The position numbers were made by a program, and so were the translations under genes. This document shows positions 55,735 through 64,000 of a DNA stretch of 64,000 nucleotides, one piece after another. The stretch is from Arthrobacter sp. C2. Lineage in GTDB: Bacteria > Actinomycetota > Actinomycetes > Actinomycetales > Micrococcaceae. The DNA is taken from positions 3,906,001 to 3,970,000 of the forward strand of contig CP042428.1 in assembly GCA_024207135.1 (NCBI GenBank). Reading direction: 5' to 3'. Positions within the stretch are counted from its first letter, which is position 1; each line of letters starts with the position of its first letter. The notes beneath the pieces were generated by a model. The model was not told the origin of the DNA, did not search any database, and saw only the letters and a list, made by a program, of their open reading frames with translations.

Positions 55735-56729
55735 GAAACGTACAACCAAAGCCCGGACTGGATGCCGAAGAGCGCAGCGCAAAGATTGCCGTGACGCTCT
55801 TCCCGCTGCTGGTCCTGGCCGGCGGGGCGTTCGCCCTGTTCTCCCCGGAAACCTTCAGCGGATTCTCCAAGGCCATCAACCCGTTGCTCATGGTCATCAT
55901 GTTCGGCATGGGCCTGACCCTGACGCTTCCCGACTTCGCACTGGTCGTGCGCAAGCCGCTGCCGGTGCTCCTGGGCGTGGTGGCGCAGTACGTGATCATG
56001 CCGCTGCTGGGCCTGGGCGTTTCGATGCTGCTGCAGCTGCCCCCGGCACTGGCCGCCGGCGTCATCCTGGTTGGTTGCGCACCGGGAGGCACCGCTTCGA
56101 ACGTGGTGACCTACCTGGCCAAGGGAGACGTCGCGCTCTCGGTGACCATGACCTCGATCTCCACCCTGCTGGCACCCATCTTCACCCCGCTGCTGACGCT
56201 CTGGCTGGCCGGGCAGTACCTGCCGGTTGATGCCGGGTCGATGGCCAAGTCGATCGTGCAGATCGTGCTCATCCCCGTGGTCCTGGGCCTGGTGCTGCGC
56301 GTGATCCTGCCGCGCCTGGTTGCCAAGGTGCTGCCTGCCCTTCCCTGGGTCTCGGTCATCGCCATCACCGGCGTGGTGCTCATCGTTGTCGCGGGAAGCG
56401 CGGCGGCCATCTTCAGCGCAGGTGCGTTGATCCTGCTGGCCGTCATCCTGCACAACGCCGGCGGTGTGGCCCTGGGCTACGGGACCGCGAAACTGTTCAA
56501 GCAGCCGATCGCCACCCGCCGCACCATGGCCATCGAGGTCGGCATGCAGAACTCCGGGCTGGCCTCGGGTCTGGCAAAGACCTACTTCACGCCGGAAGCA
56601 GCGCTGCCCGGTGCGGTGTTCTCCGTCTGGCACAACCTCTCCGGTGCGGTCATCGCCGCCATCTGGCGCCGCAGCAGCGCCAAGAACGCCGAGCGCGAAG
56701 CCGCCGAAGCGGAGCTTGCTTCCAAGTAA
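55722..56729 (+). CDS. Bile acid:sodium symporter (BASS) family transporter
   Basis: A 335-residue membrane protein with about ten helices. The family hallmark GCAPGGTASNVVTYLAKGD lies in helix 4, and VGMQNSGLASGLAKTYF in helix 9. BASS proteins move organic anions or oxo acids with sodium. Some bacterial members are linked to methionine-related regulation, but here a 207-bp gap without a SAM riboswitch separates it from metB, so co-regulation is only suggested by position. A terminator follows. Confidence 0.9.
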   Translation: MSTDRNVQPKPGLDAEERSAKIAVTLFPLLVLAGGAFALFSPETFSGFSKAINPLLMVIMFGMGLTLTLPDFALVVRKPLPVLLGVVAQYVIMPLLGLGVSMLLQLPPALAAGVILVGCAPGGTASNVVTYLAKGDVALSVTMTSISTLLAPIFTPLLTLWLAGQYLPVDAGSMAKSIVQIVLIPVVLGLVLRVILPRLVAKVLPALPWVSVIAITGVVLIVVAGSAAAIFSAGALILLAVILHNAGGVALGYGTAKLFKQPIATRRTMAIEVGMQNSGLASGLAKTYFTPEAALPGAVFSVWHNLSGAVIAAIWRRSSAKNAEREAAEAELASK

Positions 56730-56749
56730 CCCACGATTGATTCGAAGTG

Positions 56750-56799
56750 CCGAAGGTTCCTTCGTCGCGCCGCAAGGCCTGTGACCAAGGAACCTTCGG
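56750..56799 (+). terminator. Terminator-like hairpin after the BASS gene
   Basis: A perfect 13-bp stem (56750-56762 with 56787-56799) with a 24-nt loop that can fold further. It lacks a good U-run on the plus strand. Confidence 0.5.
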
Positions 56800-56852
56800 C
56801 AATTGGTGGCGGTATTCGATGCTGGCCTGGCCCGTCCACGAGATATCCCGGC

Positions 56853-57152
56853 CTACTCGATGCCTTCATCCAAAACCGTCGGCTTCACCGGGTTGCCTTT
56901 GTCGTGGTGTGAGCGTGCGCGTCCAAAGGCGCTGCGTGAGTTCTGTTTCCACCACCACCAGTCGGCGTGCGAGGCGGCCCGGCGCAGGAGCCCATTACTG
57001 AGCGGAGGAAACCCACTGGCGACGAGATCCCGGTGGATGTCCTCCGCTGCGCCATAGGCCATCTGTTTCCACTGTTTGCGGTTGCGCACCCAGTGGCGGT
57101 GGTCCTTGCACCACGTGTTGAGCCGGCTAAACAGCTCTGCCCCTGTGTCCAT
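56853..57152 (-). CDS. Small Trp-rich hypothetical protein
   Basis: A 99-residue basic protein I do not recognise. It has eight tryptophans, including a run of four (HADWWWWKQNS), and a basic first half (RLNTWCKDHRHWVRNRKQWK). AAGGTG lies about 9 nt before the ATG and codon third positions are mostly G or C, which supports a real gene. It stands between the BASS terminator and the next leftward hypothetical gene. Confidence 0.5.
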   Translation of the reverse strand: MDTGAELFSRLNTWCKDHRHWVRNRKQWKQMAYGAAEDIHRDLVASGFPPLSNGLLRRAASHADWWWWKQNSRSAFGRARSHHDKGNPVKPTVLDEGIE

Positions 57153-57321
57153 CTCAGCTTCACCTTGCAGCCCGGGAGGTTCCAGTCGCGGCCGGATTCA
57201 CACCCCGCTCCTTGCGGCCAGTCCAGCCGGGTTGGATGGCTTCATCCCCCATGGCCTAAAAAAGTCGCTTCATGGATTAAATCTAGTTCGGATGTGCTCG
57301 AGCGTAAACAGCGCCGAAGGC

Positions 57322-57918
57322 CTATCCGCCAAAGGAAATGGGCAGCACATCGAGGTGCGAAACGATGGACACGACTTCCAGGCGCGGGTCTTGGTGCAAC
57401 GCCCGGAACAAGTCGGGCGAAGCGGCAATGACCAAGGAGTCCGGATATAGTCCGGTGCCCCAGGCAAAGGAATGAGCGGGATCCTCGACGAAATCCGGGA
57501 CCTGGTCCCGGACGCCGCGGAAGAGGATTTCCTCGATGCCAAGGTCTTCGTGGAGGTATTCCTGGCCGTGAAAGAAGCTGGTCGTGGCCTGGGGCGTGAA
57601 GGGCTTGGAGCGCCCGACCCATGTGCGGGTGTGCAGCAGCAAATCCGTGTCCAGGTGTGCGACCAGGATCTCGTGCAGGGCGGCGGCTGTTTCCCTGTCC
57701 AACTTGCCCAACGGTGCATCAGGCGGTTCGGCGTCGGGGTGATCCACCAGGTAGGTGCTCCACAGCTCGTTGCAGTCCATCGAGGCCTCCAAAACGACCC
57801 CGGGCGGTAGCAGGGATGACCACCGGCGAGGTTCCTCGTGGTTGTCGTAGGCGGGCAGGAAGAGCCGCAGCAGGTGCAGGGAACGGAATTCCTCGCCGAT
57901 GTACTCACGGGCCAGCAT
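57322..57918 (-). CDS. Hypothetical protein
   Basis: A 198-residue soluble protein that I do not recognise. It has no signal peptide or membrane segment. The sequence is acidic and mixes helical stretches (LDRETAAALHEILVAHLDTDLLL) with beta-like parts near the C-terminus (LVIAASPDLFRALHQDPRLEVVSI). Codon use is like the host. A terminator hairpin lies 41 bp upstream, so it has its own promoter. Confidence 0.7.
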   Translation of the reverse strand: MLAREYIGEEFRSLHLLRLFLPAYDNHEEPRRWSSLLPPGVVLEASMDCNELWSTYLVDHPDAEPPDAPLGKLDRETAAALHEILVAHLDTDLLLHTRTWVGRSKPFTPQATTSFFHGQEYLHEDLGIEEILFRGVRDQVPDFVEDPAHSFAWGTGLYPDSLVIAASPDLFRALHQDPRLEVVSIVSHLDVLPISFGG

Positions 57919-57958
57919 GGAATCTTTCTTTCTCGGGAAGTGGGCCGGGATGCAAAAA

Positions 57959-57998
57959 GGTTTCGCGGTGCCGGAAAATTCTCCGACACCGCGAAACC
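57959..57998 (-). terminator. Terminator after the Gfo/Idh/MocA gene
   Basis: A perfect 12-bp stem (57959-57970 with 57987-57998) whose loop can pair further, followed on the minus strand by TTTTTGC. It ends the oxidoreductase transcript 18 bp after its stop. Confidence 0.85.
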
Positions 57999-58015
57999 AC
58001 TTGTTGCCGTGCTGG

Positions 58016-59077
58016 TTACTGGTTGATGTAGGAGTCGTTCGGGTAGCGGATCCCCAGCTGGTGGCGGATCCCGTCGAAGATGGCCATGGTGTTCACTGAG
58101 TGCTCCCACGGCATGGTGGGGGACTCGTTCAGCCCCTCCTGGATGCAGCGGGTGGCTTCGCGGAACTCGTAGGTGTAGTTCCCGCCCACCGGCTCAAAGA
58201 CCTCGGTCCGCGCTGGCCCGTTGACCGGATGGATGAAGAGCTTGGTGGGGTTGTGCAGCGGGGCGTTGGTGCCCAGCCATCCACCGGTGCAAGCCACCCG
58301 GGCTTCCTTGGTCGGCGAGCTGGTCAGCGAAACCATCAGCTGTGCGTGGCGCACCCCGGTGTAACCCAGGGTGATGGCGGTCTGGATGTCCACTCCGTCG
58401 TCGTTGAGGTCGCTGCTGGCCTGCACCGAGGTCGGGAAGCCCATGGCCCCGATGGCCCAGGTGAGCGGGTAGACCCCCATGTCCAGCAGTGCACCGCCGC
58501 CAGCCGCCGGGTCGTAGAGGCGCCAGGTCGGGTCGTAGGGGGCCAGGAATCCCAGGTCCGCCTGGACCCAGGACGGGTCTCCGAGCTCGCCGGACTCCAA
58601 GATCTCCATGGCCCGGGCGAATGCGGGGGTGAAGCGCGACCAGACGGCTTCCATGAGGAACAGGTCGCGGTCCTCGGCCTCGGCGACCAGGGCGCGGGCC
58701 TCGGAGGCATTGATGGTCAAGGACTTTTCGCACACCACGTTCTTGCCGGCCCGCAACGCGGCCATGGCGATCTCGAAGTGCTGCCCGTGCGGGGTGCCGA
58801 TGTAGACGGCCTCGATCTCCGGTTCGGCAAACATGGCTTCGTAGGAGCCGTAGGCCCATTCGATGTCATGCTCGTCGGCGAAGGCGCGGGCGCGTTCCTC
58901 GCTGCGCGAGGACACCGCGATCACGTTGGCGTCCTCAAGGGACTGGAGATCGGCAAGGACCTTTTCAACAATGCGCCCGGTGGAGACAATGCCCCAGTTC
59001 AGCGAGCGGCCCGTGGCCCTGATTGGTGAGGGGGCGCTTGAATGGGCGGCGGGTGGTGCCTGGATGTAACGAACCAT
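58016..59077 (-). CDS. Gfo/Idh/MocA family oxidoreductase
   Basis: A 353-residue NAD(P)-dependent dehydrogenase. The N-terminal Rossmann fold (NWGIVSTGRIVEKVLADL, IAVSSRSEERARAFA) binds the cofactor; the EKSLTINASEARALV strand holds the conserved catalytic Lys of the EKP-type motif, here EKS. The C-terminal alpha/beta domain with GGGALLDMGVYPLTW binds substrate. These enzymes oxidise sugars, inositols or dihydrodiols. The start at 59077 avoids an unsupported 22-residue extension. Confidence 0.88.
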   Translation of the reverse strand: MVRYIQAPPAAHSSAPSPIRATGRSLNWGIVSTGRIVEKVLADLQSLEDANVIAVSSRSEERARAFADEHDIEWAYGSYEAMFAEPEIEAVYIGTPHGQHFEIAMAALRAGKNVVCEKSLTINASEARALVAEAEDRDLFLMEAVWSRFTPAFARAMEILESGELGDPSWVQADLGFLAPYDPTWRLYDPAAGGGALLDMGVYPLTWAIGAMGFPTSVQASSDLNDDGVDIQTAITLGYTGVRHAQLMVSLTSSPTKEARVACTGGWLGTNAPLHNPTKLFIHPVNGPARTEVFEPVGGNYTYEFREATRCIQEGLNESPTMPWEHSVNTMAIFDGIRHQLGIRYPNDSYINQ

Positions 59078-59120
59078 CGTAAGTGTGCTCCCTATGCAGT
59101 ATTGGGCTGGGTGGGTGGAC

Positions 59121-59645
59121 CTAACGTGCGGCGTTTGCCTCACGGTGCTTGGCCGCCAGCACCAGGTAGTGGGCGGCGTTTTTCTTCAGGGATTCGACTT
59201 CCTCGTCGCTGAGCTCGCGGCGCACCTTGGCCGGGACCCCCGCAACCAGCGAGCGCGGCGGTACCTGGGTGCCCTCGAGCACCAGGGCGCCGGCGGCAAC
59301 CAGGGAGTTCTCCCCGATGACCGCACCGTTCATGATGGTCGCGCTCATGCCAATGAGGCAGTCGTTGCCCACGGTGGCCCCGTGAACCACGGCCGAGTGA
59401 CCCACCGAAACGCGCTCGCCGATGGTGCAGGGGAATCCTGTGTCGGCGTGCAGCACCACGTTGTCCTGGAGGTTGGTGCCCTCCTTGACGGTGATGGTGT
59501 CGGAATCCCCGCGGGCCGAGACGCCATAGAAGGCGCTGGCATTCGCACCCAGGGAAACATCCCCGGAAAGCGTCGCGGTTGGTGCCACGAAAGCGGTGGG
59601 ATCGACGGACGGGGTTACTGAATCGATGGTGATGATGTGGGCCAT
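59121..59645 (-). CDS. Gamma-carbonic anhydrase family protein
   Basis: A 174-residue left-handed beta-helix (hexapeptide repeat) protein. The metal histidines are in VLHADTG and VGHSAVVHGATVGNDCLIG, as in CaiE/YrdA and gamma-carbonic anhydrases. The helical C-terminus (SDEEVESLKKNAAHYLVLAAKHR) is typical. TAGAGT ends 7 nt before the ATG at 59645 (leaderless). Carbonic anhydrase activity is common in the family but not assured. Confidence 0.9.
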   Translation of the reverse strand: MAHIITIDSVTPSVDPTAFVAPTATLSGDVSLGANASAFYGVSARGDSDTITVKEGTNLQDNVVLHADTGFPCTIGERVSVGHSAVVHGATVGNDCLIGMSATIMNGAVIGENSLVAAGALVLEGTQVPPRSLVAGVPAKVRRELSDEEVESLKKNAAHYLVLAAKHREANAAR

Positions 59646-59926
59646 GACACCCACTCTAGCCGGTGCCCTTCGGGCTATTTGGTTGCACGACACGACGTTG
59701 TCGAGGGCGCATGCGGGAGCGGGGGAGACCTTGCCGGGGCCATGCGCCCATGAAGCTTGCCGGGCAGGTCGCCGGACGGCCACGCCCGGTCGAACGGATG
59801 CGCGGGACCCGTGCATGGTGGCCACCTCACGGGGCAAGCAGATAGTGTTGATGCTTGGCTCCGCACCATGGGACTGCAGGGTGTTTCATGGGGATCGGAC
59901 ACAGCAGAACAGGAGCAGCCGGAACA

Positions 59927-60499
59927 ATGTGGCCGCAGCACAAGGTTGAGGTTTACGAGCGGATGGTCGCAGAACTCCGGCGCACCCTCGAGGAGCAGTC
60001 GCAGGGCATCGAGCCCCAGGTCCGCCAGCGGCTGGAGGGGATCATCCGGGGCGCGGTCCACACCATCGAGACCGGCGCCGAAATCGTGGCGGTGGGTCTC
60101 CCGGACCCCGAACCCGAGGCTTTCGAGCCGACTCCGGTCGAGCCCGGGGTGGTTGAACCCGCAACGGCCGAACCCGCCCCGGCTGCCGCCAAGCCCGCCA
60201 TCGATCCCTTCCGCCACGGTGCACACGCCGAGGCCAACAGGCTGGCCAAGGCCAGGCAACTGGCCCGCTGGCTCTGGGACCGGGACATCACCGGGGAGCA
60301 GGTCCTGGGCTTCACCAACAAGTGGCGCAACAAGATCGCCCGCGCGGCCGGGGTCAACCCGCCCTCCACGCTGGAAACCTGGACGGTCGCGGTGGACCTG
60401 ATGGCGCGCATGGAAGAACTAGCCGCTACCGGGACCCAGCCGGAAGCCAGCGAACGCCACCACCTGGACGAGCACGAACAGTGGGCCACCGAAAGCTGA
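59927..60499 (+). CDS. Hypothetical protein with proline/alanine/glutamate linker
   Basis: A 190-residue protein that I do not recognise. Residues 1-50 are helical (VEVYERMVAELRRTLEEQSQG), residues 55-95 are a low-complexity Pro/Glu/Ala linker, and residues 100-180 form a second helical part (EANRLAKARQLARWLWDRDI; FTNKWRNKIARAAGVNPPS). The ATG at 59927 (MWPQHK) has AGGAG about 11 nt upstream. It is separated from APC permease by a convergent 75-bp gap. Confidence 0.65.
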   Translation: MWPQHKVEVYERMVAELRRTLEEQSQGIEPQVRQRLEGIIRGAVHTIETGAEIVAVGLPDPEPEAFEPTPVEPGVVEPATAEPAPAAAKPAIDPFRHGAHAEANRLAKARQLARWLWDRDITGEQVLGFTNKWRNKIARAAGVNPPSTLETWTVAVDLMARMEELAATGTQPEASERHHLDEHEQWATES

Positions 60500-60574
60500 C
60501 AGGGGTATTCGGGGTCGGACCCGGGACTGCCGTCGAATTTGCAGGGGTTGGCCACGGGCCTGGTGTTGAGTCCG

Positions 60575-61942
60575 TCAGGCGGCGGTTTCAACACCGGTCC
60601 GCCGCCGGTACATGATCGCGGCCACCACGAGCCCCAGCACAAACCAGGCCAGCCCCACTCCCAGGGCGAGGGGCGTGGCGGACGCCAGCACCACCACCAG
60701 CAAGGCGGCCCCGACGGCGGGCACCGCCCCGTGCAGGAACCAGTTCCCCGGCCCGGGGCCCAGCTTCTTGACCAGGAAGTATCCGATGACCGAGGCGTGC
60801 AACAGGATGAATGCCGTCAATGCCCCGACGTTCACGACCGAGCTGAGTATGTCCAGGCCGTCGCCCCGGGTGGCCGCCCAGAGGGCAACGACGATGTTTC
60901 CGGACGCGGTGAGCAGGATGCTGCGCACAGGCACCCCCGTCCGCACCGACACCTTGGCCAGGGAGCCGGGCAGCCCCCGTTCTCGGGCCATGTCCATGAT
61001 GATGCGGCTGCCCGCCCCCTGCCCCACCATGGCGGCGAAGGCGGCGCCGGCGGCCTTGGACAGGGCCAGCAGCCAATGCAGCCACGGCCCGATGCCGGTC
61101 CCGACGGCGTTGTAGTAGGCGGCGCCCTCGAGCGCTGGGTTGGCGGCAAGCTCCGCCGGGGTGGTGGGGGAGAGCAGTGCGCCGACGTAGCTTTGGGCCA
61201 CGAACAGGACGCCGGCGATGACCAGGCACAGCATCGTGGCCCGGCCGACCATCCGGGCCCCGCCCTTGGCCTCCTCGGCGAAGGTGGCCAACGCGTCGAA
61301 GCCCAGGAAGGACAGGACGGCAACGGACACCGCAGCCAAGACGGCGGTGGTCGAGAAGCCGCCGATCCCCGTGAAGGGACTGAGCCACGGCCGCGTGGCT
61401 CCGTGGGTCGCCAGGACCCAGGCCCCGCACACCAGCACCACCAATAGGATCGCCACCTCGAGCAGGACGACGCCGGTGATCACCTTGGAGGCAAGCTGCA
61501 CCCCCGCGAGGTTAAGCGCCGTGGTGGCAACGACGGCCACGGCCACGAAGGCCCAGACGGGGACGGCCGGGAACAAGGAATTCAGGGCGATCCCCGTGAA
61601 CATGTAGGCGACGGAGGGAATGAACACGTAGTCCAGCAGGATCATCCAGCCGGAAACATATCCGGCCCGCGGGCCGATGCCCGCACCCGCGTAGGCGAAG
61701 ACCGCACCCGCCCGGGGGATCTGGCGGGACATTCGCATGTAGCTGAGCGCGGTGAAGGCCATGACCAGGGTGGCGATGACGTATACGGTGGCCACCGCGC
61801 CGGACGACTTCGCATCCAGGGTGCCGAAGATCCCCACGGCGGCCGCGGGCCCGATGAAGACGAGCCCGAAGAAGATGAGTTGGCCCAGCGAGATGCTGCG
61901 CCGCAATGTTCCGGTTGCCGGGGCCGTTGCGTGTTCGTCCAT
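60575..61942 (-). CDS. APC family amino acid/polyamine permease
   Basis: A 455-residue transporter with about twelve hydrophobic helices. The N-terminal LGQLIFFGLVFIGPAAAVGIFG holds the unwound GPA-type helix 1 of the fold. SRQIPRAGAVFAYAGAGIGPRAG and SFLGFDALATFAEEAKGG are classical APC motifs. It imports an amino acid or amine. The ATG at 61942 is preferred (a weak CACAAT lies 7 nt upstream); ATG 61951 would add three residues. It is divergent from the OsmC gene. Confidence 0.9.
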   Translation of the reverse strand: MDEHATAPATGTLRRSISLGQLIFFGLVFIGPAAAVGIFGTLDAKSSGAVATVYVIATLVMAFTALSYMRMSRQIPRAGAVFAYAGAGIGPRAGYVSGWMILLDYVFIPSVAYMFTGIALNSLFPAVPVWAFVAVAVVATTALNLAGVQLASKVITGVVLLEVAILLVVLVCGAWVLATHGATRPWLSPFTGIGGFSTTAVLAAVSVAVLSFLGFDALATFAEEAKGGARMVGRATMLCLVIAGVLFVAQSYVGALLSPTTPAELAANPALEGAAYYNAVGTGIGPWLHWLLALSKAAGAAFAAMVGQGAGSRIIMDMARERGLPGSLAKVSVRTGVPVRSILLTASGNIVVALWAATRGDGLDILSSVVNVGALTAFILLHASVIGYFLVKKLGPGPGNWFLHGAVPAVGAALLVVVLASATPLALGVGLAWFVLGLVVAAIMYRRRTGVETAA

Positions 61943-62014
61943 GGGGAACATTGTGCACCACGACCCGCACGCCGCATACGGAATCGGCCGGCGCGCTGGT
62001 GGCATGATGAACCC

Positions 62015-62467
62015 ATGAGCGAAAACGAAGACCCCACGCTGCGTTCCGTCGAGCTGACCCGCACGGCAACTGGCCGTTACACGGTGCGCAACGGGGCTGG
62101 TGCGGAAATTGAATTTGGCCAGGGCGAAGGGCTGTTGAGCCCGGTGGAGCTGCTGTTGGCGGCGATCGCCGGCTGTTCGTCCATCGACGTCGACACCGTG
62201 ACGGCCCGCAGCGCCGAGCCCACGTCCTTCAAGGTGGCGGCCACCGGCCACAAGGTGGTTGAGGACGGTGCCAACCGCATGGACGGGCTGCACCTGTCCT
62301 TCAACATGGCGTTCCCGGACACAGTCGAGGGGCGCAAGGCCGCAGGCATGGTCGAACGCCTGGTGGATCTCTCGCACGCGAAGTACTGCACCGTGTCACG
62401 GACCGTGGAACGCGGCACTCCCGTCACGAACGACGTCCACGTGGAGCTCGGCGACGCCGAAGGCTGA
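62015..62467 (+). CDS. OsmC family protein
   Basis: A 150-residue OsmC/Ohr-fold protein. The two redox cysteines C54 (AAIAGCSSIDV) and C125 (HAKYCTVSRTV) are at the expected spacing, so it probably reduces organic or fatty acid hydroperoxides. The ATG at 62015 has a weak CATGAT 6 nt upstream (leaderless). The longer frame overlaps the APC promoter. A terminator follows immediately. Confidence 0.88.
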   Translation: MSENEDPTLRSVELTRTATGRYTVRNGAGAEIEFGQGEGLLSPVELLLAAIAGCSSIDVDTVTARSAEPTSFKVAATGHKVVEDGANRMDGLHLSFNMAFPDTVEGRKAAGMVERLVDLSHAKYCTVSRTVERGTPVTNDVHVELGDAEG

Positions 62468-62469
62468 GA

Positions 62470-62498
62470 GGACCACCCGGCGACATCTGGGTGGGTCC
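62470..62498 (+). terminator. Terminator after OsmC
   Basis: The stem GGACC-ACCC (62470-62478) with GGGT-GGGTCC (62489-62498), one bulge, lies just after the OsmC stop and is followed by TTCGG. It may serve both convergent genes. Confidence 0.6.
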
Positions 62499-62558
62499 TT
62501 CGGTGGCCCCAACAAACCGGCGCCCGGTGGATCGCCAGTGGTGCGCGGAGCCGGACCG

Positions 62559-63374
62559 CTACGCGGCAGTCACGGGAAGTCCTATGCCGATTCCCTTCCT
62601 GGCCTGGCGTTTCAACAGCTCGTCATGGACAAAGGGCGCGTATCCGGCCATCATCATCAGTGCGAAGGCGATCAGCGGCATCGCGGTGTTGAGCATCAAC
62701 ACGATGCCGAGGTGCAGTGATGCCCCGATGAGAAACGCGACCAGGCGCAGCCCGGGAATCCACAGCGCCACGGAGAGGAAGAGTTCCGCGCAGACGCTCC
62801 CGATGGCCAAGGCGGGCAGCAGGCTCACCGGCACCGGGACCCAATCGCGCAGGTGGTGTCCGATGACCTCGCCGGAGAGGTACTGCTCGTTCAGCTTGGA
62901 AACGGCGGTGAACGCGTAGACCGTGGTGATTTGCACCTTGAGCAGAAAAGCCGGCCAGTAGGGAACCTGCAGCACCCTGTTCCAGGCACCGGGCCGCAGT
63001 GTCTTGTGTGCCCCGCTGCAGGACAAGAAGAAGGCCAATGCCGCCTGCAGGACCAAGTGGTTGCTGAAGGCCTGTTGGTCTGCGCCCAGAGCAACCACCG
63101 AGGTGGCACAGACCAGGATCATCGGCAGTCGCCCGGCAATGCCCAGCACCGAGCCAAGGCCGGCGATCAGGGCCACGGCGAACATGCCCAGCACCAGCTG
63201 TTCCCCGAGCGGGGGCAGTTGCTCGAAATACGGCATGGCCAGCCGCTCCCCGCCGGCGACTAGGGCCAGGACCACGAACCATTCGGTGGCCACGATCAAG
63301 GAAGCGATCCCCAAAAGTATCCGCCCGATGGCCAGCGGACGGGCGTCGATGGTGCCGCTCATGATCCGGGACAT
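62559..63374 (-). CDS. HTTM-domain membrane protein
   Basis: A 271-residue protein with about six or seven hydrophobic helices, resembling the HTTM (vitamin-K-dependent carboxylase-like) membrane family. The paired blocks WPAFLLKVQITTVYAFTAVSKLNEQYLSGE and HLRDWVPVP are typical. The start at 63374 has GAGGA about 6 nt upstream and lies within the end of the preceding gene, so the two are translationally coupled. The reaction, if any, is unknown; in related proteins a periplasmic partner is common. Confidence 0.8.
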   Translation of the reverse strand: MSRIMSGTIDARPLAIGRILLGIASLIVATEWFVVLALVAGGERLAMPYFEQLPPLGEQLVLGMFAVALIAGLGSVLGIAGRLPMILVCATSVVALGADQQAFSNHLVLQAALAFFLSCSGAHKTLRPGAWNRVLQVPYWPAFLLKVQITTVYAFTAVSKLNEQYLSGEVIGHHLRDWVPVPVSLLPALAIGSVCAELFLSVALWIPGLRLVAFLIGASLHLGIVLMLNTAMPLIAFALMMMAGYAPFVHDELLKRQARKGIGIGLPVTAA

Positions 63375-63793
63375 GGCAATTCCTCCTCGCGCTGCGGGGT
63401 TTCGCTGGACATCCGCACGGAGACCACGTCGTCGCGAGTTCGGCAAAGGAAATCCGCGACGGGTACGAAGTAGTCGATCTCGATCCGAAGTCCGGACACG
63501 ATTTCACCCATGGGCACGTCTTCGGTTGCCCCGTTGGCGGTGAGAACCTCGACGGTCGGCGTTGAAACATATTGGGTATACATATGCCAGCTGAAACGCT
63601 CTGCCTGTTCAGAGCCCCCGATAGCCTGTAACGGGATCAATATCATCAGGCCAGTTGCTGCTGCGACAGTTGCGGCGCGCAGCACCTTCTTCGGTCGCGA
63701 TGGCGGCGCGGCACCGGCCATGGCCCGATCCGGACCGCTTACGTCGCCTCGGCGCGTGCTTGCCTGTTTGCCCCCAACATCCCCCAATGTCAT
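63359..63793 (-). CDS. Membrane-anchored partner of the HTTM protein
   Basis: A 144-residue protein with one N-terminal membrane segment (about residues 39-60) and an external domain of about 80 residues (SWHMYTQYVSTPTVEVLTANG to FLCRTRDDVVSVRMSSE). I do not recognise a domain. TAGACT ends 7 nt before the ATG (leaderless). It overlaps the HTTM gene by 16 nt, so the two proteins probably form a complex or act on the same molecule. Confidence 0.75.
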   Translation of the reverse strand: MTLGDVGGKQASTRRGDVSGPDRAMAGAAPPSRPKKVLRAATVAAATGLMILIPLQAIGGSEQAERFSWHMYTQYVSTPTVEVLTANGATEDVPMGEIVSGLRIEIDYFVPVADFLCRTRDDVVSVRMSSETPQREEELPCPGS

Positions 63794-63971
63794 GCTTCGG
63801 AGTCTAGCGGCAGCTGCACGGTTCTGTCAGGGCTTTGGGGAAGTTCACCCAAATCCGTTCGCCTTGATGATCATTCGAAATTTCCAAGGATTGCTGTCAG
63901 TCGTTGGGGGAGTATCCGGTGCAGGACGTCGTTGGACACCCCGCCTGTTACTGCAAGCTCCAGGGGCTTGA

Positions 63972-64000
63972 ATGGCATCCAAAAAGCAGCAGGCCGCAAT
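63972..64000 (+). CDS. Possible start of a gene cut by the window edge
   Basis: An ATG at 63972 begins MASKKQQAA and stays open to the edge. GGGG lies about 5 nt upstream. With nine residues no family can be named. Confidence 0.3.

Overview
The window is high-GC chromosomal DNA from an actinobacterium, most likely a member of the Micrococcaceae (Arthrobacter, Paeniglutamicibacter or a relative). The evidence is the strong G/C bias at third codon positions, many apparently leaderless genes (a TANNNT box 6-7 nt before the ATG), an actinobacterial PerM-like DUF6350 membrane protein, a monomeric NADP isocitrate dehydrogenase, and SAM-riboswitch control of methionine genes. The genus is inferred from these features and no database was searched. 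I saw no rRNA, tRNA, CRISPR array, integrase or intact insertion sequence.

Layout. 1-10050: a peptide-type ABC transporter (leftward) diverges from a ROK regulator, an M81 metallopeptidase and a CutC protein, followed by hpaH and hpaI aldolase-pathway genes. 10181-11578: a fic gene lies between two direct repeats of about 98 bp placed exactly 1300 bp apart. 11678-20806: a TauE/SafE exporter, a PerM-like protein, two small leftward genes, a complete second peptide-type ABC transporter with fused ATPases, then purN and its terminator. 20836-24377: accessory genes (an autoregulated-looking HTH protein, an immunity-like protein, an FAD monooxygenase) and a GNAT remnant. 24416-30287: a sugar island with a GH38 alpha-mannosidase, a BadF/BadG-type sugar kinase and an MFS transporter. 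30555-33259: a DUF4303 protein with a very acidic insert, and an ECF sigma/anti-sigma pair facing a lipoprotein gene. 33350-35086: purH and its terminator. 35601-39071: YdeI-like and VOC proteins, and an MFS drug exporter diverging from a TetR regulator over twin operators. 39293-45881: icd, a glycosyltransferase, a dGTPase-like protein and a hypothetical protein. 46070-48852: ilvD diverging from an XRE/MmyB-type regulator. 49287-55514: a SAM riboswitch leading metF-metE-metY-metB, followed by a BASS transporter. 56853-63793: hypothetical genes, an oxidoreductase, a gamma-carbonic anhydrase, an APC permease, OsmC and an HTTM membrane-protein pair. A gene may begin at the right edge.

How the genes work together. 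The housekeeping backbone (perM, purN, purH, icd, dgt, ilvD, met genes) is interrupted by accessory cassettes for uptake and catabolism of peptides and glycans. Several regulatory circuits can be read from the DNA: the ECF sigma factor and its facing lipoprotein gene share a TGAACC-N16-CGTC promoter; the TetR/MFS pair shares two TGTCA-N5-TGACA palindromes; the met operon has an S-box riboswitch with a hairpin over the metF ribosome-binding site; and the HTH gene has a palindrome over its own -10 box. The most unusual single item is the fic gene between the two long direct repeats.
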